Source: Chaetoceros tenuissimus (lineage: Eukaryota > Bacillariophyta > Thalassiosirophyceae > Chaetocerotales > Chaetocerotaceae). Taken from it: 64,000 bases of DNA. This document shows, one piece after another, positions 21,601 through 31,108 of this stretch (position 1 is the stretch's first letter; every line of letters starts with the position of its first letter). The stretch covers positions 1-64,000 of the forward strand of contig BLLK01000077.1 in assembly GCA_021927905.1 (NCBI GenBank). Direction: 5' to 3'. The notes beneath the pieces were generated by a model. It was not told the DNA's origin. It did no database searches and saw nothing but the letters and a program-made list of their open reading frames with translations. Position numbers and translations under genes: made by a program.

Positions 21601-24341
21601 ATCCTTTTTCCAATATTCTTTTACAGTGGAAATGGACCTTGCTCTCTCGAGTATAATACAGAAGAATGCGGTTTCGATGGTGGGGACTGCACAGACTTAA
21701 ATACTTTCAAATCAAAGTATCCAGATTGCAATAATGATGAACTTCAAGGTGAAGGAGGAATATACATATTGTTCTTGATTGGTGGAATGTAAGTTTTCTT
21801 TCCAAATACTTTCACTGTTCTTACTCCTTCATTTCTCAAGTTGTCTTATATCTCTTATTTCTCATTACCTTCTACAGCGGAAATGGACAATGTTTTCTTG
21901 AGTACAATACAGAAGAATGCGGTTTTGATGGCGGCGACTGCTTAGAGTTTAATGATTTTAAAACAAATTATCCGGACTGCAATAGAGATGGACTCCTCCA
22001 GGATGAGGAGGATAAACTCGATTTCTTTTTGGAGGGCGAAATGTGAGTAAATCAATTGATTGATCTCTTATACTGAAGACTTTTGCTAACCGTTCCTTTG
22101 CTAGCGGGAATGGACTCTGTTCTCTGGAGTACAATACAGAAGAATGCGGTTTCGATGGTGGGGACTGCACGGACTTTAATACTTTCAAAACAAAGTATCC
22201 GGATTGCTATAGAGATGAACTCCTCCAGGATGACGAGGATAAATTCATGCTGTTTTGGGGTGTGATGTAAGTACAGTTCATATACTTCTTTCATATGTTT
22301 TGACTACTTACTCTGAAGGCTTTCTTTCTAATCAATATTTACCGCTCCGTTCTCAAGTGGAAATGATTGGTGCTCGCCTAAGTATAATACGGAACAATGC
22401 GGTTTCGATGGTGGAGATTGTATTGACTTCAACAGGAAGTATCCTGATTGTGAAGTGGAATTCCCTTCACTTCTTGGGAATGACTTTTGTAATGGTGGCC
22501 TGTATGATACTGCTGAATGTGGATGGGACGATGGGGACTGTTACGAGAGGATAGATTTTCGAAATGAACATCCAAAGTGTGTTGTTGAAAGACCTGAATT
22601 GCTCGGAGATGGTATTTGTCATGGTGGCACTTACAATACCCCTGATTGTGCATACGACGACGGCGATTGTAATGCATTCAATGCTATTTATCCAAATTGC
22701 TCTGTAGAGTTTCCCGAACTTGTTGGAGATGGGCTGTGTTTATATGGTGATTATGACACTGAAGAATGCGGGTGGGATGGTGGAGATTGCTTACTGGAAT
22801 ATGATAGTGATTACAAGTATCCTTCATCTGTGCCTACTATCAGTGACCATCCTTCGTCTTCTATTTCACCTTCACTGATGTTGAATCCTTCTGCAACATA
22901 TCGTAATTGTAATGCTCCTATTCAGTCTTGGATAGGAGATGGCGTTTGTAATGGCGACATCTATAATACTGTAGAATGCGGCTGGGACGGGGGAGATTGC
23001 TTAGACTTTAATGAAAAGTATCCAGACTGTACAATTGACCTACCTCACTTGATTGGGAATGGCGAGTGCAATGGTGGACAGTTCAACACTGAAACTTGTG
23101 GTTGGGACGGAGGAGACTGCATAGAATTCAATAAAAAGTATCCAAATTGTAGTGCACCCAAACCCTGGAAGGTCGGAAATGGCAAATGCAACAATAATAT
23201 CAAAAATTACAACAACAAAGATTGCGGTTGGGATGGAGGAGACTGTTTAAATATGGTTGATAGCTATCCTGATTGCTTTGTTCCTAATCCTTCACAGATC
23301 AAAGATGGGATCTGTGATGCAGGATTATATAACGCCGAGGAATGCGGATGGGACGGTGGAGATTGCTTAGAGTTTAATACCAAGTATCCTAATTGCACGG
23401 TTGATACCCCTAAATTGATTGGAAACGGCTTGTGCAACATTGGAGGAGGATACAACACTGAATCTTGCGGTTGGGACGGCGGTGACTGTATTGAGTTTAA
23501 TAAATATCCTGATTGTTTGGTGAATAATCCTGAAAGAGTTGGGGATGGTGACTGTCATCAAGGACCATATAATACTGTAGAATGCGGCTGGGACGGGGGA
23601 GATTGCTTAGACTTTAATGAAAAGTATCCAGACTGTACAATTGACCTACCTCACTTGCTTGGGAATGGCGAGTGTAATGGCGGAAGATATAACTCAACTG
23701 AATGTGGTTGGGATGGAGGGGATTGCTTAGATTTTGATACCCAGTATCCAAATTGTACTGTTTCAATTAAAACTTGGATCGGCGATGGTATTTGTAATGG
23801 TGGCAATTATAATTCATTGGAATGTGGTTGGGACGGAGGAGATTGTGTAGTTGAAGGTTATCCTGACTGCCATGTTGCAAATCCAAACGCTATTGGAAGT
23901 GGTACTTGTTCGGGAGGTGACTACAATACAGAAGAATGTGGTTGGGACGGAGGAGATTGCGATGACGAAAATCAGGAGTTGTGGAAAACTTTTCCACAAT
24001 GCAATAAAGGCGTCGCTCCGAGTAAACTCGGAAATGGTATTTGTGATGGTGCTAAATACAACACGACAGAGTGTGGATGGGACAATGGAGATTGCCTCAT
24101 TGAAGATTATGCGAATTGTCTCGTAGATAATCTTAGCTTGATAGGAAACGGTATTTGTGAGGGAGGACCATATAATGTAGAGGAATGTGGATGGGATGGT
24201 GGTGATTGTATCGAATTCAATTTAAAGTACCCTAACTGTATTGTGCCGAAACCTTGGAAAATTGGCAATGGATTGTGTAATAACCCACCAAAATATAACA
24301 GAACAGAATGTGGATGGGACGGAGGTGATTGCTTAAAATAG
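18659..24341 (+). CDS. Large membrane protein with about 28 Lin-12/Notch repeats (LNR), seven exons
   Basis: Exons: 18659-20502, 20571-21312, 21380-21544, 21627-21788, 21878-22042, 22105-22266 and 22358-24341. All six introns are phase 2 with GTRAGY donors. The product is about 1740 residues. The N-terminal 230 residues are acidic and probably cytosolic, with a short coiled coil near 40-75. About five hydrophobic segments lie at residues 225-500. The rest is a chain of about 28 LNR modules of the form G[DN]GxCxxxxYNxxxCGWDGGDC, separated by YP-containing linkers (YPxC), with one Ser/Pro-rich spacer near 22790-22900. LNR modules bind calcium and are held by disulfides, so this part should face outside or into the lumen. 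Around 21187 the frame needs a one-base shift to continue; total exon length confirms one surplus base. That could be an assembly error, a young lesion or a truncating allele. The start is the ATG at 18659 in ACCAATG context. Confidence 0.75.
21380..22266 (+). repeat. Four tandemly duplicated LNR exons with their introns
   Basis: Exons of 165, 162, 165 and 162 bp, each 2-2 phase symmetric, encode one LNR module plus an acidic tail. Exons 21380-21544, 21878-22042 and 22105-22266 are nearly identical at the DNA level over long stretches (for example TTCGATGGTGGGGACTG), while their introns differ. Symmetric phase makes any copy number frame-neutral, so the array can grow or shrink freely. Confidence 0.8.
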
Positions 24342-24386
24342 GATAACTCGAAAAGGAAAAAATTATCTGAAATCAAGTCTTCTATA

Positions 24387-25431
24387 TCAATCTTGGCTTT
24401 TCTTCGTAGCTTTTGCAGCCATGAAACCTACAATATCATCGGCAGTCACTTCGATAACATCTTCAGCTCCAAGACCATTTGAATGATCCACGACAAACAA
24501 ACTTTTTCGCACACCTTTTACAATTCGTGTTACTCCATGGATAACGCTAGCTGGATGGATACAGACAGATCCAACTGGCCTAGGTACAAAATGAAGATGA
24601 TCATTTACATAAAAGACGAGGCTGCCACCTTCATATTCCGTCGGGTCATTGATAGGTATTTGGACTGTATAACTGGCGTAACCTCCATCGCAATGAAAGT
24701 CAATGCAATTATCATTCGCTTTTGTCATTCTTATTGCAAGTTTTGCATTGTGTTCACTTCAATCCGAATGCAAACTTAAAATATTCTCATGTAGAGTGGA
24801 AGGATCAGCATCATCGACAAAATGAAATTGACTAAAGAGAGCAATACAGCAATCATTTTTGAGCACTAATTTCATGTCAATCATATTTTCATTCTCTCTT
24901 TCCTTTTTCCTCCACATATACTCCGCAAAATCACTCAATAATTTACACACATCTGAATTTATGAAATCGTAATGTCCCGGTTCTTCATATGCAAAAAATC
25001 TGAAAAGGTTTAGAAAATTCTATATTGCGAAAGTTAGCCTTTTCTTTCTTCATAATATCAATGGGCGGCTCAATATTTTTTCGCTCTTCGTCTGTCATCA
25101 TGAGGTACTTTGTAATTTCATTTGAGGTATCATTGGATGTAAATGTGCTAATCATCCCTCGTAGGCGAAGAACAAGATGTATTTCCACATTTGGAGAAAC
25201 ATCATATTCAGAGAGCTTCTTCGTGTCTTCCAACTGTCTACTACCAAATATTAGTTTTTGCTGATCGGGTGGAATACCTTCTTTAGCTTGAATAAGTCTT
25301 TTCACTTCTTCGACTGTTGTATATCTCATCACTTCAATTTGGATATATTTGCCTGTCAATGTTTTTATGATTATCGCAAAAGCACCATGCTCTTCTTGGT
25401 TCTTGTCACAATCCTTAGCTCTGTTGCTCAT
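24387..25431 (-). pseudogene. Ubiquitin-like / 2OG-Fe(II) oxygenase fusion, broken
   Basis: On the minus strand a ubiquitin-like domain comes first ([43 protein letters not shown]-like end; no GlyGly terminus). A linker follows, then a prolyl-4-hydroxylase-like oxygenase. The iron and 2OG ligands are visible: HCD in CIDFHCDGGY, the distal His in SVIHGVT and the Arg in GVRKSLFVV. The ubiquitin part (25431 to about 25020) and the oxygenase part lie in different frames, with a one-base shift near 25010-25025. An in-frame TGA near 24739 interrupts the oxygenase before the HxD box. Flanking sequence on both sides of each lesion still reads as the same domain, so this is a young pseudogene or contains sequencing indels. 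I found no intron that removes either lesion cleanly. Ubiquitin-2OG fusions appear in diatoms; the substrate is unknown. Confidence 0.65.
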
Positions 25432-25931
25432 GGTGAAATCTTTGCTACTTTATTTCTTCTAGGTTCACTACCTTTTTATGAAGATAGTATCTATCATGTT
25501 GCACCTTTCATTTCATTATTTCCAACTTCCAACTTTTCTTTGAAAAAAGATACGCTTTTAAAGTTAGAGTGACCTCACTACCATCTAGTCCCATCTAGTC
25601 CCATCTTTGACGAGACCTCATTTTCATTTTCATTTGTTTCAATGAAAAATAAAGGTAAAAGTAGACTAGATGGTTGTACCCTATTACAATTACAATATTT
25701 TCCAAATAAAGTCTATTGATAAATTATAATATTATTCTATTTCATCTCATTGACTGAGATTTGCTGGCACTGAAAAAGATTCAATGATTCACTCCCTCCT
25801 AATTCAACTTACGTGAAAGCGGATAATCCTAACAGTATGTAGTCAACGAAAGTAAAACGTAGCAAATAAAAAAACAGGAAGGAAGTAGTATCAAACACTA
25901 ATTTATATTTTATTCAATATCTTCTAAAACT
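25432..25931. other. Spacer with a small inverted repeat
   Basis: CCATCTAGTC occurs twice in tandem at 25581-25600 and its exact reverse complement GACTAGATGG lies at 25664-25673. The stretch between is AT-rich with TTTCAT repeats. It could be a tiny terminal-inverted-repeat remnant or a 3' UTR hairpin. No gene was seen. Confidence 0.45.
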
Positions 25932-27131
25932 TTAATCTCTCTTGGCACGAGCAATCTTAAAGTATCCAATGACGTAAATAGAACAAACAAGGATAAAACT
26001 AAGTACAGGAATCCATGTTCTTACATTTCCACTCTCTTTAGAAGAAAAGAATCCCTCAACATGATCAAAAGATTCAAGTTCGCATTCTTCCTTAATGTCT
26101 GGGAAGTATGCCTCTACATTCAAGTCACTGACTTGGACTCCCTGTCCAATTTCTGGAAGAGAAAGCATCTTTTTGATAATCTTGCACGCAGTCTTTCCTT
26201 CGGAGGTCCCTCTGTTAACATGAGCAGAGTCGTACTTTCTAGGATCAAGAAGCCAATCAATGTAGCTCGCCAATTCTCCTCTCATGAGACCAGCTCCACA
26301 TCTAAAGTAAGTGTATCCCTCACCCCACTTGTTATCAATCTTTTCAGAGGCTGTAGTAGGGTCCTCAAATTGATGAGCGTACTTGATGGTTGCCTGTGCA
26401 AAAGTCGCAAGATTCGCCTTGGCAAAAGCATCATAAGCATCCTTTAACTTGTCTTGATCTTTAAGTACACCACCCTTGTATGCCTTTTGCCCATCAATAG
26501 CAGCTTGCATAGCCTGTACATGAAAGTCAGTTCCAAAGTCATTATCACGGCTGACTTGAACTCCATATGGTCCACCTTTTCCTACACGCTCGTCAACTTC
26601 AGGATCATATACTCCATGCCAGAACGCAAAGAGTTCATCCCAGTTCTTTTCATTTCCATATTGGATCGAACTAATTCCCTCATAGAGAGAATAAGAGAGA
26701 GCGGTACAAATCAAGTTCTTCTTGGCAGAGATCTTGCACATGTCTTCACTCTCGTTAGCAAAGGATCCATCACAGTTCATAGCATCCAGGTTAAAAGTCT
26801 CAAGGTAGGTATTGGTAGAGTCGATATGGTCTTGACGGAACAGAGAAGCATAGTTATCGTTATCGGTGGTATCTTCTAGACCAGCTGCAATCCAGTCCTT
26901 TTGTGCCATCATTTGTACAGTCTTGCCTTTATCTTTTCTGTATTTTCCATTGGTATAAATGTCCATGGCGTCAGTTTTATTTCCTGCATCGATGAGATCT
27001 TGCATCTCGACGACATCGAGAAGAATCTTGGAGTGAGAAGTTACATCATTTGTAGGTGTGAACATGAGGCCATTCACTGCAGCAGCAGGTGCAGCAAGAA
27101 GTGCAGACATTATTATTTGGAAGTTCTTCAT
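25932..27131 (-). CDS. FEA1-like (Fe-assimilation-type) secreted, membrane-anchored protein
   Basis: The 399-residue protein has a signal peptide (MKNFQIIMSALLAAPAAAVNG), a large extracellular part and a C-terminal transmembrane helix (WIPVLSFILVCSIYVIGYF) followed by a basic tail. The internal blocks DLIDAGNKTDAMDIYTNGK and NWDELFAFWHGVYDPE resemble the organisation of Chlamydomonas FEA1/H43 proteins, which are abundant, iron-starvation-induced periplasmic proteins that help iron uptake. The likeness is read by eye and is moderate. Context strengthens it: the next gene, divergently transcribed from a shared 440-bp spacer, is an FTR1-type iron permease. The membrane anchor differs from the free FEA1 of green algae. 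It could instead be another nutrient-stress surface protein. Confidence 0.5.
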   Translation of the reverse strand: MKNFQIIMSALLAAPAAAVNGLMFTPTNDVTSHSKILLDVVEMQDLIDAGNKTDAMDIYTNGKYRKDKGKTVQMMAQKDWIAAGLEDTTDNDNYASLFRQDHIDSTNTYLETFNLDAMNCDGSFANESEDMCKISAKKNLICTALSYSLYEGISSIQYGNEKNWDELFAFWHGVYDPEVDERVGKGGPYGVQVSRDNDFGTDFHVQAMQAAIDGQKAYKGGVLKDQDKLKDAYDAFAKANLATFAQATIKYAHQFEDPTTASEKIDNKWGEGYTYFRCGAGLMRGELASYIDWLLDPRKYDSAHVNRGTSEGKTACKIIKKMLSLPEIGQGVQVSDLNVEAYFPDIKEECELESFDHVEGFFSSKESGNVRTWIPVLSFILVCSIYVIGYFKIARAKRD

Positions 27132-27573
27132 TATTATTCAAGAGGGAAGAGTAAGTACAGAAATTTTATGAAAGTTGAATAGATAGAGCCTAATAAGTTC
27201 AAACAAAGAATCATGAAGAAAAACGCACGATGTGTTGGTGGCCACAAAATGTGTTGGAACTCATGTCATCCTTCTCTTGGCACGGGTCAATCCTTCGTTG
27301 CATGGGTCATGACTCCCTTCAATGAGAATTATGTTGTGTTTTTAGCTTAATAATGAGACTGACTCAGACCAAATATGTTAAAATACTAAATTAATGAGAA
27401 CGAAAATATATAAAAGCGAACAGACACGCGAATAGGATCCTGCTTTACACATGTCACCTTTCTTCAACCACACAAACAACGCACTTACCTGAAGAATGTT
27501 GAATCTTTTTTTCACGGATGTATCATCTCTTGCATCTCTCTTTTCAACTTATAATATTTTGAAAAACTGAAAC
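27132..27573. promoter_or_regulatory. Bidirectional promoter of the iron pair with spaced direct repeats
   Basis: The 442-bp spacer separates two divergent starts. It contains CACGGGTCA at 27281-27289 and CATGGGTCA at 27301-27309, exactly 20 bp apart, and ATGTGTTGG at 27230-27238 and 27249-27257, 19 bp apart. Equal-face spacing of paired motifs between divergent genes is what a shared regulator site would look like. Iron control is an inference from the neighbours. Confidence 0.45.
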
Positions 27574-28745
27574 ATGGCTACCATTATCGACACCATTTCC
27601 GAATTCTTCGATCGTGAACGTGATCTCAACCCTAACTGTAATTCAGACGATTGTTTGAATGCACCTAAACCTGGTGATGGAGCTGATGCACCTCTCTTTG
27701 AAATTGCCATTGGTAAGTCAAGAAAGAAGTACAAGTAATGTTATACTATATCTCTTTCTATCTTTAGCTGACTTATCTTTCTACTCTTTCCATAGTGACT
27801 ATTTTCGCTCGTGAGATCCTAGAAGCATGTATCATCATGGGACAATACCGCACTGTCATCTTTAGATCTCCAGATTTCCAAGAAGAAACTCGTCAAAAGA
27901 AGGCACTTCGCGCAGTCACCATGGCAGCGGTCTGGGCATCCTTGGCTGCTATTGTACTTGCTGTTGGTCTTACCATTGGACTTTATGTTGCTGGAAAGCA
28001 AATGAGTAACACCACTGCCGAAGTTATCGAGGGAGTTTCGAAACTTATTGCATCGGTTTGTGTACTTCAGCTTTCGGCAAAGGTACCTAAATGGCTTGGA
28101 CTTTACTTCAACCCAAAAGCAAACAAGGATGGTGTTATCGAAGGTTTAGACGATAGATCTATTCGATTTAATGTTGCATGGAATCTATGGCGTGAAGTTG
28201 CGGAATGTGGAGTGTTCCTCATTCCATACATGATTGGAGACTCTGCGAGATCTATCCCTGTCTCTGCAGCTGCAGGAATTGCGATTGGACTTGTAGGAGG
28301 TTACGGTACTTATTGGGCACAGCAAAATATGAATGATACCCGAATGCTTGCCTTCTTCCTTGCGAATTTGACTGGATGGCTTTCCCTTGGTCTATTCGTC
28401 AGTGGATGTCATTACATGGAACTTGTACTTGGAAAGACTCCTATCCTATGGAAGACCGATATTCCTTTCTGGTCCACCAAGAACTTTCCTATGGTTATGA
28501 TTAAGGTATTTGGTTACACCAACAAGAGAACTGTACTTGAATTTTGTACTTTCTGGGCATGGTTCTTGCTCGCTATTGGATACCATTACCACAAGTTCAA
28601 CCAATCCGAGAAGGCAAGAATAGCTGCACAAGCTAAATGGGCAAAGGAAGAGAAGGAAGAGATTTCGGTTGAGACTCCTTCCTTTGAAGGAAAAATGAAG
28701 GATGTTGAGAGTAATGGAAGTAAAGAGGCAGAGGAAGAAGCTTAA
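27574..28745 (+). CDS. FTR1: FTR1-family high-affinity iron permease, two exons
   Basis: Exon 1 is 27574-27712 and exon 2 is 27796-28745. The 83-bp intron (donor GTAAGT, acceptor CCATAG) is phase 1. The product is 362 residues. The iron-binding REXXE motif of Ftr1 occurs twice: REILE at residues 52-56 in the first membrane helix and REVAE near residue 178 in WNLWREVAECG. Seven or so hydrophobic helices follow (for example AVWASLAAIVLAVGLTIGL). In yeast Ftr1 passes ferric iron made by a multicopper oxidase. No oxidase is seen in this window. The N-terminus has a short Cys-containing segment (NCNSDDC) before TM1. The C-terminal 50 residues are charged and cytosolic. The divergent FEA1-like neighbour suggests a joint iron-uptake role at the plasma membrane. 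Confidence 0.85.
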
Positions 28746-29058
28746 GTTTTAGTGAAATAAAAATAGAACAAATGTACACATATATTTTTCAGGTTTGTAG
28801 TAACTATTAGATCTAAAGTAAGATAGTTGATATGGTCATATCGGCATCGATCTCTTGGAATAGTTTTGCGTTCATTTCATTCTCTTGTTTCACCCAAATG
28901 GAATTTTGATCGAAGGGTAGAAAAGAGACGTCATTGTTTCTCTATTTTAGACGCATGTCAAAGTCGTAGAAATGTCAACACCAAACATCAAGAAAACTTT
29001 TTTCCCACATAAAAAAGAAGCAAATATATGGTCTGACAAACTACAATCTATCAAGAAT
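28746..29058. promoter_or_regulatory. Upstream region of F-box gene A
   Basis: Holds GACGTCATTG at 28927-28936, whose reverse complement CAATGACGTC shares the CAATGACGT core of the box found upstream of the three sister genes, here in the opposite orientation. An in-frame ATG at 28972 exists but is not supported by the paralogue A', whose protein begins at the equivalent of 29059. Confidence 0.4.
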
Positions 29059-30180
29059 ATGGCCCCACTGACAAGAGGTAAACGAAAACAAGGTGAACGC
29101 CAGGGAAGAATTGAACTGTTGAGGCCAAAGAGAAAAGACCCAGAACGAATTATTCGCAGAAAGAACAAACTCAAGAAAACCAAGCTTCTGAAGGAACGAG
29201 AAGCCTCTACCTATGAGCCATTCAACTTGCTTTCGATAGAGTTGATACAATACATTCTATCTTTCGTAGGTATAGGTCACTACGTGTTTCTTGCATCTGT
29301 TAGTCAGGAGTTTCGTGCTACTTTGACTTCTATATCTGGAAATGATTTCAAGACAGAGCCTTCTTCTTATATTCATTCTTGGAAGCTTATTCGTTGGATT
29401 ATGAAGGTACCTAAGAACTCTCCTAATTTTATGAGACCAACCTACAAAAGCATAATGTTCCATGCAATGAAATACGATAGTTTGAATGCATTTATATATG
29501 TTCGTGTAACAAAACGTCGAATCAGACCTGGTATTGACTGGAAATCATTTGATGCAGTGACAGCTATAAAACACAGTGCCATAAAAATATTGAAATGGCT
29601 CATTGAAGAACAATATTGGGACTATAGTTCACATAAGGAGCAGATCCTGAAGGTATCGACGTCATGTAATCTTGAGATGATTACTTATCTACATGAACAT
29701 TTGAAGATTGAGTTTGACATAACGTCATTATCCAAAATGATTCTAGAAACGTCTTGTTGCAAGGAAGCTATTCGATATGTCTTAGGTATAGTGCCGAGTA
29801 TGACGGCATTAGAACACTGTCGAGTTTTGCATAATGCGCTTCTCAAAGAAAATAATGATGTTGCAAAAATGCTATGTGAAGAGCTACATGACCCAGATAT
29901 GGTAGTGTATGGAGTGCAATCTTGTTGCAGAGAAGAAAGAGGAATAAATCTTGTAAAATCTATCATCAATACTGAAATTGCAGACCAAATGGATGGAGAG
30001 ACTTACATGCGTGTCATACTGGAGGCATGCGGAGAAGGAAGAGTGGATATTTTAAAATATTTGGAAGAAGAGGTGTGTCCTATTCCTTATTTAGACATAT
30101 TAGTACAGCATTTTGCAGATGAAGCGGATCATCGAAATATTCTAGAGTACTTGGTAGAGGTGATGAATGGAAGAGAGTAG
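29059..30180 (+). CDS. F-box/ankyrin-like protein A
   Basis: The 373-residue protein starts MAPLTRGKRKQ, has a basic, probably nuclear-localising N-terminus (KRKDPERIIRRKNKLKKTK), then an F-box-like helix pair (FNLLSIELIQYILSFVGIGHYVFLASVSQEFRA, quoted in part: LIQYILSFVGIGHYVFLASV) and a series of ankyrin-like units ending in GEGRVDILKYLEEE. In related algae such proteins are read as substrate adaptors of SCF ubiquitin ligases, the repeats picking the target. The longer start at 28972 adds 29 residues without a counterpart in paralogue A'. It pairs with gene B downstream, and the same pair recurs as A'-B'. It is intronless. Confidence 0.6.
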   Translation: MAPLTRGKRKQGERQGRIELLRPKRKDPERIIRRKNKLKKTKLLKEREASTYEPFNLLSIELIQYILSFVGIGHYVFLASVSQEFRATLTSISGNDFKTEPSSYIHSWKLIRWIMKVPKNSPNFMRPTYKSIMFHAMKYDSLNAFIYVRVTKRRIRPGIDWKSFDAVTAIKHSAIKILKWLIEEQYWDYSSHKEQILKVSTSCNLEMITYLHEHLKIEFDITSLSKMILETSCCKEAIRYVLGIVPSMTALEHCRVLHNALLKENNDVAKMLCEELHDPDMVVYGVQSCCREERGINLVKSIINTEIADQMDGETYMRVILEACGEGRVDILKYLEEEVCPIPYLDILVQHFADEADHRNILEYLVEVMNGRE

Positions 30181-31108
30181 CGAAGAAGAAGAAGCTCAAT
30201 ACTATAGTACGTTGAATTTTTAAAAAAGAACGAATGCAAACATACAAGGTTCTAGAACTTTACCTATTAGATCAACATTTTGTAAATATTTACTATCCTA
30301 TACTCTTTAGCAACGATTTTGCTCTCATGTTTGCCAGATGAGGCTTTACAAGGAAATATAGACCAAGCTCAAAAGTCGTAAGATATCTATTAGACTCTGT
30401 TACTATTGATCAACGTAGGCTTTTGAGTAGACTTGCTATCCGTTTCTAGATACAAGCAACTCTTCATAATGATTCGTGATGAGTATGTTGTTCCTTAGAA
30501 AATACGGGTATATGTTACTTCTTGAAGAAAGAAAGCGCAAATGCATACTGTGGGGTGAATAAAGCTGACAGGTTGGTTTCGTTTCATTGTCGCGTTAAAA
30601 ATTGTTGAATTGCGTGGTTGAATTGCGTGTATTGAATGCCATTCTCATGCAATGGCAGTTCAACAACTCTCTTCTAGTAAGAAAATGGAAATACATTATT
30701 TATATGCCGTTGCTTCCTAAATGTAGAATGTCTGGACTGTTTGGAATGAGCTCTTGTTTCGCTTTTTCACAACTTCTACTTCTAAAATTTTGATAATTCT
30801 GTGTCATATCTTTTTGGAATATATACTGAATAATGCTAATCATCTCGAAATCTAAATCAAAAAGAGCAAGCTATTTTAGATGTACGAAATTCATATGTGT
30901 CAACAATGATGTACAATTCCTCTTTAGTAGTCCTGGTCGCTTTTGCTTTTGCTTTTGCTTGGTGAGTTTGACAGGAGGGATCGACATATATATACATTCT
31001 CAAAGAAGCATCTCATAGGTAACAACTTCAAAGCATTTGATGACTTGAACTTAATTTCTACAGTGAGAGAAGTAATATATTCTTCTTCTCTTTTGTTCTT
31101 TCCAGAAT
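30181..31108. other. Spacer between F-box genes A and B
   Basis: AT-rich. It includes a (GCTTTT)n microsatellite at about 30939-30960, the conserved box at 30900-30925, and a polypyrimidine tract with AG right before the gene B start (TTCTTTCCAG), possibly a 5' UTR intron acceptor. The small frame at 30602-30793 is not a convincing gene. Confidence 0.5.
30900..30925 (+). promoter_or_regulatory. Conserved box upstream of F-box gene B
   Basis: 26 bases containing CAATGATGTACAATTCCTC, also present upstream of A' (33923-33948) and B' (35630-35655) with one or two changes. It lies 209 bases before the ATG. The core is TGATGT here and TGACGT in the sister copies; TGACGT is the known core of bZIP and aureochrome sites. 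Confidence 0.6.

Noticed and set aside
24985-25120. A possible intron with donor GTACCT and acceptor CTTTTCAG joining the ubiquitin and oxygenase parts
   Set aside because: It would keep frame, but it removes a stretch that still reads like conserved linker ([13 protein letters not shown]), and it does not deal with the later in-frame TGA, so a frame shift is the better reading.
28972-29058. Upstream ATG that would lengthen F-box protein A by 29 residues
   Set aside because: Paralogue A' begins at the equivalent of 29059, and the extra stretch overlaps the region that is non-coding in the sister genes.
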